From NCBI GenBank assembly GCA_002343325.1, contig DDSG01000129.1, forward strand, positions 1 to 43,921: a DNA stretch of 43,921 bases, read 5' to 3'. Positions 25,663 to 33,441 of the stretch are shown here, piece after piece. Source of the DNA: Phycisphaerales bacterium UBA2396 (GTDB lineage: Bacteria; Planctomycetota; Phycisphaerae; Phycisphaerales; UBA1924). The translations under genes were made by a program, and so were the position numbers. Position 1 is the stretch's first letter. Each line of letters begins with the position of its first letter. The notes beneath the pieces are model-generated. The model ran no database searches. It was not told where the DNA came from and saw only the letters and a program-made list of their open reading frames with translations.

Positions 25663-26415
25663 TCAGCACCCGGCCTCAAACGCCGCCACGAACGCGTCAA
25701 AGTCGAAGAAGTCGACAAAGCCATCGCCGTCGAAGTCGGCGTTCGTGCCAGGCGGGCACGGCCCGCCCGCAAAGCACTCGGTGAAAGCGGCGAAGTCGAA
25801 GAAGTCCACGAACCCGTCCCCGTCAAAGTCGGCCCGGCACACAACGACCATCGACAGATCGTCGACATAAAAGTCATTGGGGAACGTGGATGTGTTCAGG
25901 TTCCGCAAGGCAACCACCGCGGAAGTCACCCCCGCCGGCGCGGTCCATGTCGAGGGCACATCGACCCACACCCTCGTCGCCGTCGGGAGCGCCACCGAAG
26001 AACCGATCAGCACGCCGTCGATCTGCCACTGCAGGATCGCCGGCCCGCCCGCCACCGCGGTGCACCCCCGTGCGTTCAGGTTGTACGTCCGCCCGGGTTC
26101 CACCGCGATCGTCGCGTACCACACACGCACATTCGGCAGCGTCGAACCGTTGCACACCATCATCAGCTCGCTGCCCGCCGACGACGGCGGCGGGTTCACG
26201 AAGGCGCCGTTGAACGTGTCGCCGTTGTTGCGAACGGTGTACTGCCCTTCGCAGCAATTTCCGCCGCCCGAAAACGAGTAGTCCGAGGCGAACAGGCTGT
26301 TGCCCAGTTCAAAGCCCGGATTGGGAAGCAGATTCTGCGCCCTTGCAGGCACCGCCGCCAAAACCGCCCCCACCAGCGCCCCCACCACAACCGCAACGCG
26401 ACACGCCTGATTCAT
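25663..26415 (-). CDS. Exported carbohydrate-binding-like protein with dockerin-like tail
   Basis: A 250-residue protein with a signal peptide ending near Pro-Ala-Arg-Ala-Gln (residue 27). The body, about 160 residues, starts NLLPNPGFELG and ends FPNDFYVDDLSMV, the pattern of DUF642/CBM-type beta-sandwich domains. A Cys-Cys pair occurs in GGGNCCEGQY. The last 58 residues repeat the two-loop tail with CPPG linker and terminal FEAGC. A GGGAGGAG site precedes the ATG. Of the cluster it is the first transcribed. No catalytic residues are evident. The 217 bases between it and the next gene contain no recognisable gene. Confidence 0.87.
   Translation of the reverse strand: MNQACRVAVVVGALVGAVLAAVPARAQNLLPNPGFELGNSLFASDYSFSGGGNCCEGQYTVRNNGDTFNGAFVNPPPSSAGSELMMVCNGSTLPNVRVWYATIAVEPGRTYNLNARGCTAVAGGPAILQWQIDGVLIGSSVALPTATRVWVDVPSTWTAPAGVTSAVVALRNLNTSTFPNDFYVDDLSMVVVCRADFDGDGFVDFFDFAAFTECFAGGPCPPGTNADFDGDGFVDFFDFDAFVAAFEAGC
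25666..25839 (-). repeat. Dockerin-like tail, copy 3
   Basis: Codes for 58 residues with two perfect DFDGDGFVDFFD loops and terminal FEAGC; closest in layout to copy 1. Confidence 0.9.
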
Positions 26416-26493
26416 GGATCTCTCCTCCCGAAAACGCCCACGCCAACGTTCGACAGCAGCCTATCCGGGGAACCTTCGAACCCCAAGGGAATT

Positions 26494-28653
26494 TCAGCCG
26501 CGTTCGTGCGCCCAGATCGCGGTCATCGCCCCGATCACCTCGGCGACCGACCACGCCTGCGCCATGCACCCCTCGCCCCGCTGCACGCCCCCGGGCGGGC
26601 TCTCCGCGTCGAAAATCTCCGGGATCGTGCCGGGCGCCGCACCCGTCCGCGGGTACTCCAGCAGCGTCGCCAACGCCCCGCGGGCCTCCGACGCGGCCGT
26701 CCGCGAGTCCCCCGCATCCGCCCCCACCTTCAGCACCGCCCGCACGTACGCCCCGATCAGCCAAGGCCAGGCCGTCCCGTTGTGGTACGCCCGATCGCGT
26801 TCGAACAGCGTGCCCCTGTACTTCGACTGATACCGCCCGTCGCTCGCATCGAGCGTCTTGAGCCCCATGGGCGTGAGCAGACGATCCCGCACGACGGCCA
26901 CCACCGACCGCCGCTGTTCGGGCGTGAGCGGCGAGAAAGGCTGCGAGGCCGCGAAGATCTGATTGGGCCGCAGCGACCAGTCGGCGCCACGATCCATGCC
27001 GACCACGTCCGCCAGGAGGCCCTTGGCCGGGTCCCAGAACAGCGAGCGGATCGACGCACCGCACCGCTCGGCGCTCTGCCGAAGTTCGCGCGCACGACCG
27101 CGGTCCTTCTCCTCCAGCACGTCGGCCAATTCCAGCAGCCCGCTGTACCACAGCGCCTGCAGCTCGATCGGCTTGCCCATCCGCGGCGTAAAGACCACGC
27201 CATCCCGCTTCGCGTCCATCCACGTGAGCGCCTGCCCCGCCGACACCGCCACCACGAGGCCGTCATCGTCCACGCGGATGCCAAAGTCGGTCCCAAGCCG
27301 GTACGAATCCGCGATGTCCAGGCACGCCGCGGTGATCGCGGGCCCGAAGGCTCCGCCCGCTCGCGCAAAGGCGCACGCGGCGTGCAGGTACCACAGCGAC
27401 CCGTCCGCGGTGTTGTACTGAGGCTCGCCCGTCGCGTCATCGAAACAGTTGGGCACCAGCCCGCGCCGAACCAGTCTGGCGAACGTCTCGAGCACCCGCC
27501 CCGCCTCGGCAAGCCGACCCGTCGCGATCAGCAGCCCGGGGATCGCGATGCACGTATCCCGCCCCCAGTCGCCAAACCACGGGTAGCCCGCGATCACGCT
27601 CTCGGACTGCGCGACCGTCCCGCCCGGGCCCGGCAGTTCACGCTTCACCACAAACTGATCCGCCGCGAGCACCAGCCGGCGCATCGCCGCACGGTCGCTC
27701 TCGGGCATGTCGCGGTGCGTGGACTCGGCAGTGGCCACCAGTGTGCGCGCACGCCCCTTGGCCGCCTCGAAAGCCTCGCCCGGCGCTCCCAGCATCGGGC
27801 GGGCCGCCCCGATCCCCTCTCCGGGCGCACGCCAGTACGCCGCCGCCAGGTCCACCACGTGTTCCAGATCATCACCCGACACCGCCGGGAAGCTGGGCAG
27901 CGTCGCCGCCAACAGCCCGGGCGAATACAGGTCTTCGTGCGCCTCAAGCCCCCGCTCGGCCTCGCGCAGGTACTCAAAGTTGCGCCACCACTGCGGGTCT
28001 TCGTCGAACGTCCACGCCGCCCCGGCCCCATTCAGCGTCAGGTGGTGGTCCTCGGCCGTCAGGTGCACCCCGCCTGTCCGGGGCTTGTGCGTGAACCGCC
28101 CCGCGTGGAACGGCTCGTTGAGCAGAGGCCCATGAAAGTCGCGCAGCGCCACCAGCGGGCGCAGTTCGAGCCTCGCCGCGTGCCCGCCCGTGCGCACGCG
28201 ATAGCGCACGATCGCGGCGTTGACCCCGTGCACCAGCGTCAGCTCGCGGACAATCCGGACCGGCCCAAAGACGTACGACCACCGGCACACACCCGCCGCC
28301 GGATCGCGTTCGAACCGCTGGAAGTGATCCAGACCCCTCGGGTGCAGCACGCCGCCCGTCGCCCCGCCGAATCGGAAGCAGGAGAGATCGATCCGCTGTT
28401 CATCTCCCCCCGCGGCCCCAGGGAGCAGGACAAGCGTCTCGGCGGCGCCGGTCAGGGCCATCACCCGACCCACCGGCGGGCGCGAGGCCGGCACGAGCCA
28501 CCCGTGATACCTCCGGAGCGGGACACCCGCCGCCGTGCCCATGGCAAACCCGCCCAGCCCGTTGGCGAGCACCCATTCGGTGCGCATCAGGGCCTCTCGC
28601 CCGCCGGAGCGTGCGATGAGCAGGTCGACGTCGGGGCTCATGTCGCGGGTCAT
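26494..28653 (-). CDS. Glycogen-debranching-type enzyme (amylo-alpha-1,6-glucosidase family)
   Basis: A 719-residue protein without a signal peptide, so cytoplasmic. The N-terminal beta-sandwich (bacterial GDE N-terminal domain) starts EWVLANGLGGFAMGTAAG and includes RRYHGWLVPA. The (alpha/alpha)6-barrel C-terminal domain contains the family motif GYPWFGDWGRDTCI near residue 361, NTADGSLWYLHA near 415, SLRPNQIFAAS and YHNGTAWPWLIG. It would remove alpha-1,6-linked glucose branches during glycogen or maltooligosaccharide turnover. No other glycogen genes are near. The ATG at 28653 is one of two near the N-terminus (Met5 is the other). It is divergent from guaB with 64 bases between. Confidence 0.92.
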   Translation of the reverse strand: MTRDMSPDVDLLIARSGGREALMRTEWVLANGLGGFAMGTAAGVPLRRYHGWLVPASRPPVGRVMALTGAAETLVLLPGAAGGDEQRIDLSCFRFGGATGGVLHPRGLDHFQRFERDPAAGVCRWSYVFGPVRIVRELTLVHGVNAAIVRYRVRTGGHAARLELRPLVALRDFHGPLLNEPFHAGRFTHKPRTGGVHLTAEDHHLTLNGAGAAWTFDEDPQWWRNFEYLREAERGLEAHEDLYSPGLLAATLPSFPAVSGDDLEHVVDLAAAYWRAPGEGIGAARPMLGAPGEAFEAAKGRARTLVATAESTHRDMPESDRAAMRRLVLAADQFVVKRELPGPGGTVAQSESVIAGYPWFGDWGRDTCIAIPGLLIATGRLAEAGRVLETFARLVRRGLVPNCFDDATGEPQYNTADGSLWYLHAACAFARAGGAFGPAITAACLDIADSYRLGTDFGIRVDDDGLVVAVSAGQALTWMDAKRDGVVFTPRMGKPIELQALWYSGLLELADVLEEKDRGRARELRQSAERCGASIRSLFWDPAKGLLADVVGMDRGADWSLRPNQIFAASQPFSPLTPEQRRSVVAVVRDRLLTPMGLKTLDASDGRYQSKYRGTLFERDRAYHNGTAWPWLIGAYVRAVLKVGADAGDSRTAASEARGALATLLEYPRTGAAPGTIPEIFDAESPPGGVQRGEGCMAQAWSVAEVIGAMTAIWAHERG

Positions 28654-28717
28654 GCGGAGTCAGCGTAGCCGGGATCGCGGGGCTTGACGCCGATCGGGGA
28701 GGATCCAACCCTCTCCC

Positions 28718-30307
28718 ATGGCGACCCAGACCAATTCGCGTCCCTCCGGCTCCCAGACAACCCCGGCCCACCCCGGGCTCGCCGCGGGGAAGATCGTGCT
28801 GGAGGGGATCACCTTCGATGACGTGCTGCTGCTGCCCCGCCGATCGGCCGTCATGCCCTCCGACGCCGACACCAGCACGCAACTGACCTCGGGCATCCGC
28901 CTGAACATCCCGCTGCTCTCGGCGCCGATGGACACGGTCACGGAGAGCGCGCTGGCGATCGCCCTCGCGCAGGAAGGCGGCCTGGGCATCATCCACAAGA
29001 ACCTCTCCATCGAAGCGCAGGCCCGCGAGGTGCAGAAGGTCAAGCGCTCGGCCAACGGCGTGATCACCGACCCGCTCACCCTGGGCCCCACCGACACCGT
29101 CGCCCGCGCCAAGGAACTCATGCGGGCCCACAACGTCTCGGGCTTCCCCGTCACCGAAGACGGCTCGACCAACCCCCGCGGGAAGGGCAAGGTGCTCGGG
29201 ATCATCACCCGCCGCGACCTGAAGTTCGTCGAAGACCTCAGCACGCCCGTCGGGCAGGTGATGACGGCCCACACGCCCACCGCCCCCGTGGTGAGCGCGT
29301 CGCCGGGCACGACGCTCGAACAGGCCGAGCGGATCCTCAACCGTCACAAGGTCGAGAAGCTCGTGCTGGTCGACGAGGCTTTCCGTCTTTGCGGGCTGAT
29401 CACAATGCGTGACATCGACCGGGCGAGCCAGTTCCCCCGTGCCTGCCGCGACTCGCGAGGCCGCCTGCGCTGCGGGGCCGCCGTGGGCGTGCACCAGCTC
29501 GACCGGGTCGAGGCGCTGCTCTCGGCGGAGGTCGACGTGCTGACGGTCGACACGGCGCACGGGCACAGCGAGAACGTGCTGCAGACCGTCCGCGAGATCA
29601 AGAAGCGATTCAACGTCGAGGTGATCGCGGGGAACATCGCGACCGCCGACGCCGCCCACGATCTCGTGGAGGCGGGCGCCGACGCGGTGAAGGTCGGGAT
29701 CGGGCCGGGCTCGATCTGCACGACTCGCGTGGTGACCGGGGTGGGCGTGCCGCAGATCACGGCGATCATGCAGGCCGCCGAGGGTGTCGCGCGGGCCGGG
29801 CGCGACGTCCCGATCATCGCCGACGGGGGCATCCGCCATTCGGGCGACATCCCCAAGGCGATCGCCGCGGGGGCGAGCGTCGTCATGATGGGCAGCCTGT
29901 TCGCCGGGCTCGAGGAAAGCCCGGGCGAGGTGGTGATCTTCCACGGGCGACGGTACAAGAGCTATCGCGGCATGGGCAGCGAGGGGGCGATGAACGCCGG
30001 GAGCGCCGACCGCTACCGCCAGGCCGAGAAGGTCGGCGCCGACGGGAAGGCCAAGCAGAAGTTCGTCCCCGAGGGTGTCGAGGGAATGGTCCCCTTCCGG
30101 GGCACGCTCGCCGACTTTGTGTATCAGTTGGTGGGCGGGCTCCGCAGCAGCATGGGCTACACCGGCTGCCGGACGATCGAAGACCTCCGGCGGCACGCCT
30201 GCTTCTGCAAGGTGTCGGGCGCGACGGTCGTCGAGAACCACCCCCACGACATCAAGATCACCAAGGAATCCCCGAACTACATGACCGAGGTCAGCGGGAA
30301 GGAGTAA
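28718..30307 (+). CDS. guaB: Inosine-5'-monophosphate dehydrogenase
   Basis: A 529-residue enzyme converting IMP to XMP with NAD, the committed step to GMP. The catalytic Cys334 lies in GPGSICTTRVV; other landmarks are the N-terminal EGITFDDVLLLP, LLSAPMDTVTE, the ADGGIRHSGD phosphate site and YRGMGSEGAM. A pair of CBS domains occupies about residues 115-250. The first 26 residues, Ser/Pro/Thr-rich, extend beyond the normal N-terminus. The purine-rich GGGGAGG lies 14 bases before the ATG, so a later start is possible. A TTGACG at 28684 could be a -35 box, but the matching -10 is poor. An ABC permease gene follows after 43 bases. Confidence 0.97.
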   Translation: MATQTNSRPSGSQTTPAHPGLAAGKIVLEGITFDDVLLLPRRSAVMPSDADTSTQLTSGIRLNIPLLSAPMDTVTESALAIALAQEGGLGIIHKNLSIEAQAREVQKVKRSANGVITDPLTLGPTDTVARAKELMRAHNVSGFPVTEDGSTNPRGKGKVLGIITRRDLKFVEDLSTPVGQVMTAHTPTAPVVSASPGTTLEQAERILNRHKVEKLVLVDEAFRLCGLITMRDIDRASQFPRACRDSRGRLRCGAAVGVHQLDRVEALLSAEVDVLTVDTAHGHSENVLQTVREIKKRFNVEVIAGNIATADAAHDLVEAGADAVKVGIGPGSICTTRVVTGVGVPQITAIMQAAEGVARAGRDVPIIADGGIRHSGDIPKAIAAGASVVMMGSLFAGLEESPGEVVIFHGRRYKSYRGMGSEGAMNAGSADRYRQAEKVGADGKAKQKFVPEGVEGMVPFRGTLADFVYQLVGGLRSSMGYTGCRTIEDLRRHACFCKVSGATVVENHPHDIKITKESPNYMTEVSGKE

Positions 30308-30350
30308 CCCGCTCGCGGGCGGCGCCACGAACCGGTACCATCCCGCCGCC

Positions 30351-31412
30351 GTGAATCAGCCCACACCCACCCCAGTTCCCTCCTCCGCCCCGACGGCGGG
30401 CCAGCCACCCCACCGCGGATCCCCGCTCGGATCCCTCCTGGCGAAGTTCGGCCCGTTCCTCGCGCTGCTCACGCTTGTGATCGTCGGCCTCTCGACCAAC
30501 GACGCCTTCGGCAAGCCGGAGAATTTCCAGAACATCCTCTGGGCGATGGCGCCCGTCGGGATTGTCGCCATTGGGATGACCTTCGTCATCAGCCTTGGCG
30601 GCATCGACCTCTCCGTCGGATCACTGGCCGCGCTTGTCGGCGTCGCGACCATCACCTTTGTCAACAGCGTCGGCGGCAGCGACCCCTCCGCCTGGGTTGT
30701 CGCGGGGGCGTGCGTGCTCGCCGTCGTGCTCGGGGCGTGCCTGGGAACACTCAACGGGATGCTCGTCGCCCTGGCACGGATCCCGCCCTTTATCGTCACG
30801 CTGGGGACGATGGCTGCTTTCAAGTCGCTCGCACAGACTCTGGCGAACGACGGCGTGGTCTCGGCGCGGGGCGACCTCTTCAAGTCCGTCGGGGGAGGCG
30901 GGATCCCGCTGCTCTACGACCGCCTGCCCGACGACTCGCTCCGCGTCGCCTTGATGATCCCCTGGCCCGTGGTGGCGTTCTTTGCGATGGCTCTCGTGGG
31001 TCAGCTCGTACTTCGTCGGACGATCTTCGGCCGGCGCGTGCTGGCGATCGGGGACAACGAAACCGCGTCGCGGTACGCGGCCGTGCCCGTGCGTTCGGTC
31101 CGCCTGGCGACCTACACGCTGTGCGGTGCGATGGCCGGGCTCGGAGCGTTGATGTCGGCGAGCTACCTGAACTCGGCGAGCCACAGCCAGACCGGGGCGA
31201 TGTGGGAGCTCGACGCGATCGCGGCGGTGGTCATCGGGGGGACGATCATGTCGGGCGGATCGGGCACGGTCGCCGGGACGGTGGTCGGCGTGGTGCTTCT
31301 GGGGGTGATCAACAACCTGCTGGTGATGTGGGGCAGCCCGCCCGCCCTGCAGGGGCTTTTCAAGGGCAGTATCATCGTCGCCGCCGTGCTGATCCAGCGC
31401 GGGCGCAAGTGA
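30351..31412 (+). CDS. Ribose-type ABC transporter permease
   Basis: A 353-residue inner-membrane permease of the RbsC/AraH family (CUT2 class), read from a GTG at 30351. The first 30 residues are Pro/Thr-rich and polar, then about 8-10 hydrophobic helices follow. Family landmarks are GMTFVISLGGIDLSVGSL near residue 80, RIPPFIVTLGTMA near 143, RRVLAIGDNETASRYAAVPV near 227 and GGTIMSGGSGTVAGTVVG near 297. It would pass a sugar or related small molecule inward. The binding lipoprotein follows 40 bases later; the usual double-ATPase (RbsA) gene is not in the window. Confidence 0.92.
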   Translation: MNQPTPTPVPSSAPTAGQPPHRGSPLGSLLAKFGPFLALLTLVIVGLSTNDAFGKPENFQNILWAMAPVGIVAIGMTFVISLGGIDLSVGSLAALVGVATITFVNSVGGSDPSAWVVAGACVLAVVLGACLGTLNGMLVALARIPPFIVTLGTMAAFKSLAQTLANDGVVSARGDLFKSVGGGGIPLLYDRLPDDSLRVALMIPWPVVAFFAMALVGQLVLRRTIFGRRVLAIGDNETASRYAAVPVRSVRLATYTLCGAMAGLGALMSASYLNSASHSQTGAMWELDAIAAVVIGGTIMSGGSGTVAGTVVGVVLLGVINNLLVMWGSPPALQGLFKGSIIVAAVLIQRGRK

Positions 31413-31452
31413 CACAAACCCGCCCGTTGGGGCGCGTGTACGGGAGCATGTG

Positions 31453-32469
31453 ATGAAAGGCATGAAAGCGTTGATGGGTGTGGCGACGGTCGTGGCGCTC
31501 GCCGGGCTTGCGATCCTGCCGGGCTGCGAGAGGCCCGCCCCCAAGCAGGCCGCCCCCGCCGCCCAGTCGGCCCAGCCGATGGCCAAGAAGCTGCGGATCG
31601 GGGTTTCCGTCCCCGCGGCGGACCACGGATGGACCGCGGGCGTGGGGTGGTGGGCCAAGGAAGCGATGGAGCTCTACCCGGACGTCGAGTGGCAGTATCA
31701 GACGGCAGAGAACGCCGCCGCCCAGACGCAACAGGTCGAGGCGATGGTGACCAAGGGGATCGACGCGCTGGTGATTCTTGCCCACCAGAGCGAGGCGATG
31801 ACCCCTGTGGCCGAGCGTGTGAAGCAGCGCGGGATCTTCATCGTCAACGTCGATCGCGGGTTCACCAAGCCCGTCGCCGACATTTTCCTTGAGGGCGACA
31901 ACAAGGCGTTCGGGCGCAAGAGCGCCCAGTTCGTCGCGCAGAAGATGGGCGGGAAGGGCAACCTCGTGATCCTGCAGGGCATCGCGGGGACCACCGTCAA
32001 CGCCGACCGCGTCGCCGCCGCCATGGAAGTGTTCGCGGGCTTCCCCGACATCAAAGTCCTCGACAGCCAGCCGGCCGATTGGAACCGCGAGAAGGGCCTG
32101 AACGTGATGAAGGCACTGCTGACCAAGCACCCCAAGATCGACGCGGTGTGGGCGCAGGACGACGACATCATGATGGGCGCGATCCAGGCGATCAAGGAAG
32201 CCGGACGCGACAAGGAGATGTGGATTCTCGGCGGCGCGGGCATGAAGGAAGCCGTCAAGATGGTGATGGACAAGGACCCCATGGTTCCCGCGAACATCAC
32301 CTACCCGCCGAGCATGGTCGCGATGGGTGTGCATCTCGCCGTCGCGACGCTCCGCGACGGGAAGCAGGCGGAAAAGATGAAGTTCACCCCGCGGCACCTG
32401 ATGATCGACGTCGACCTGATCACGCCGGAGAATGCGGCCGAGTTCTACTTCCCCGAGTCGGTCTACTAA
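31453..32469 (+). CDS. Ribose-type ABC transporter substrate-binding lipoprotein
   Basis: A 338-residue binding protein of the RbsB family (periplasmic-binding fold type I). The signal peptide ends in a lipobox Leu-Pro-Gly-Cys with Cys25 as lipid site, then a Pro/Ala linker. The core begins KLRIGVSVPAADHGWTAGVGWW, with AMVTKGIDALVILAHQSEAM, FIVNVDRGF and AVWAQDDDIMMGAIQAIKEAG as typical hinge and pocket regions. The ATG at 31453 is preferred over the adjacent GTG at 31450 because GGGAG is 6 bases before it. The ligand cannot be read from the sequence. A terminator follows. Confidence 0.92.
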   Translation: MKGMKALMGVATVVALAGLAILPGCERPAPKQAAPAAQSAQPMAKKLRIGVSVPAADHGWTAGVGWWAKEAMELYPDVEWQYQTAENAAAQTQQVEAMVTKGIDALVILAHQSEAMTPVAERVKQRGIFIVNVDRGFTKPVADIFLEGDNKAFGRKSAQFVAQKMGGKGNLVILQGIAGTTVNADRVAAAMEVFAGFPDIKVLDSQPADWNREKGLNVMKALLTKHPKIDAVWAQDDDIMMGAIQAIKEAGRDKEMWILGGAGMKEAVKMVMDKDPMVPANITYPPSMVAMGVHLAVATLRDGKQAEKMKFTPRHLMIDVDLITPENAAEFYFPESVY

Positions 32470-32499
32470 AGACCAAACGCCACACCCGCCCAGCCCCGA

Positions 32500-32527
32500 A
32501 GCCCCCGGCCCACGTCAGGGGCTTTTT
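32500..32527 (+). terminator. Intrinsic terminator after the binding-protein gene
   Basis: A 6-bp stem AGCCCC/GGGGCT (32500-32505 with 32518-32523), 12-base loop and a run of five T from 32523. Confidence 0.75.
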
Positions 32528-32693
32528 GTTCCGATAACAGCACGAGCGTTCAGAACCTCACCCTGTTAAGGCAGATCGGCCGGGGCAGACCTTGGCTTTT
32601 TCTGTCCGGCTGTCGAATCTCTCTGGCATTGGGACGGGCCATGGGTCATCTTTGACCTTGTTGGTTGACCTTCGAGAAGAAAGGGCGTGATCC

Positions 32694-33350
32694 GTGCGCA
32701 TGTATGCAGCGATGGCGGCGATGGTTGTGGCGGGGACGGCGTTGGCGGGGCCGGACTGGGTGGAGACCACCGACGCCGGCAGCACCCTCTCCACCGCCCA
32801 GGCGGTTCTGGGTGTGGGGCAGCTCAACACGATCAACGGCCGGCTCGGCGGCGCTCGCTCGGGCGAGGACCTTGAGGACATGTACCTCATCCGCGTCACC
32901 ACGCCCGGCACGTTCAAGTTCGAGTTGCTCAACAGCGAGTTCGACTCGTCGCTCTACCTCTTCAACATCACGCTCGGCAACGAAGCGTTCGGCCTGCTGG
33001 GCAACCTCGAGACGATCGACGGCGTCAACGCCGTGCTCACCAGCGTCTCGACCGACGGCACCGGCGCCCAGATCAGCACGCCCGGCATCTACGCTCTGGC
33101 AATCACCTCCTCGGGCCGCATCCCGGTGAGCGCGAACGGATCGATCTTCAACTTCACGACACTCGGCGAGACGTCCGGTGCCGACGGCGTGGGCGGCCTG
33201 CTCCCGCACATCGGCTGGACTGGCGAGGGCTCCCGCGGCTCGTACACGATGCGGGTCACGGGCACGACGTTCGTCGACGTCCCCGCTCCCGCCGCGGCCG
33301 CGCTTCTCGCGGGCGGGCTCATCACGCTGGGCCGCCGTCGTCGCGCCTGA
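32694..33350 (+). CDS. Exported protein with PEP-CTERM-like sorting tail
   Basis: A 218-residue protein read from a GTG at 32694 (AAAGG about 9 bases upstream; ATG at 32700 is the alternative). The signal peptide ends at Ala-Leu-Ala-Gly near residue 19. The body is beta-rich, with EDMYLIRVTTPGTFKFEL and FDSSLYLFN resembling pre-peptidase C-terminal (PPC)-type domains. The C-terminus is Val-Pro-Ala-Pro, a hydrophobic helix (AAAALLAGGLITLG) and Arg-Arg-Arg-Arg-Ala, a PEP-CTERM-like exosortase/archaeosortase substrate signal with Pro-Ala-Pro instead of Pro-Glu-Pro. No exosortase gene is in the window. The 160 bases upstream contain a weak possible promoter (TTGGCT at 32592, GAATCT at 32615). Confidence 0.85.
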   Translation: MRMYAAMAAMVVAGTALAGPDWVETTDAGSTLSTAQAVLGVGQLNTINGRLGGARSGEDLEDMYLIRVTTPGTFKFELLNSEFDSSLYLFNITLGNEAFGLLGNLETIDGVNAVLTSVSTDGTGAQISTPGIYALAITSSGRIPVSANGSIFNFTTLGETSGADGVGGLLPHIGWTGEGSRGSYTMRVTGTTFVDVPAPAAAALLAGGLITLGRRRRA

Positions 33351-33371
33351 TCAGCAATCAACGTGAATCTC

Positions 33372-33402
33372 AAAGGGGTGTGCGCTCGGCGCACGCCCCT
33401 TT
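33372..33402. terminator. Strong bidirectional terminator between convergent genes
   Basis: A 14-bp stem with a 3-base loop (33372-33385 with 33389-33402, one G-T pair). Both strands begin or end in AAA/TTT, so it serves the exported protein on plus and the kinase on minus. Confidence 0.88.
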
Positions 33403-33441
33403 TGCGTTGGCGTCCCGCGACCTCCGACGGTCAGCGTCCGT

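Noticed and set aside
22417..25839. Repeated roughly 33-base units, at first sight CRISPR-like or a tandem repeat
   Set aside because: They are in frame, code for calcium-loop repeats at three gene ends, and have no regular spacer units.
24892..28668. 1258-codon plus-strand frame and similar very long frames at 14233-16467, 33547-36252 and 41491-43629
   Set aside because: They lie antisense to clearly recognisable proteins (debranching enzyme, S9 peptidase, kinase, GH2) and show biased composition, a normal effect of high GC.
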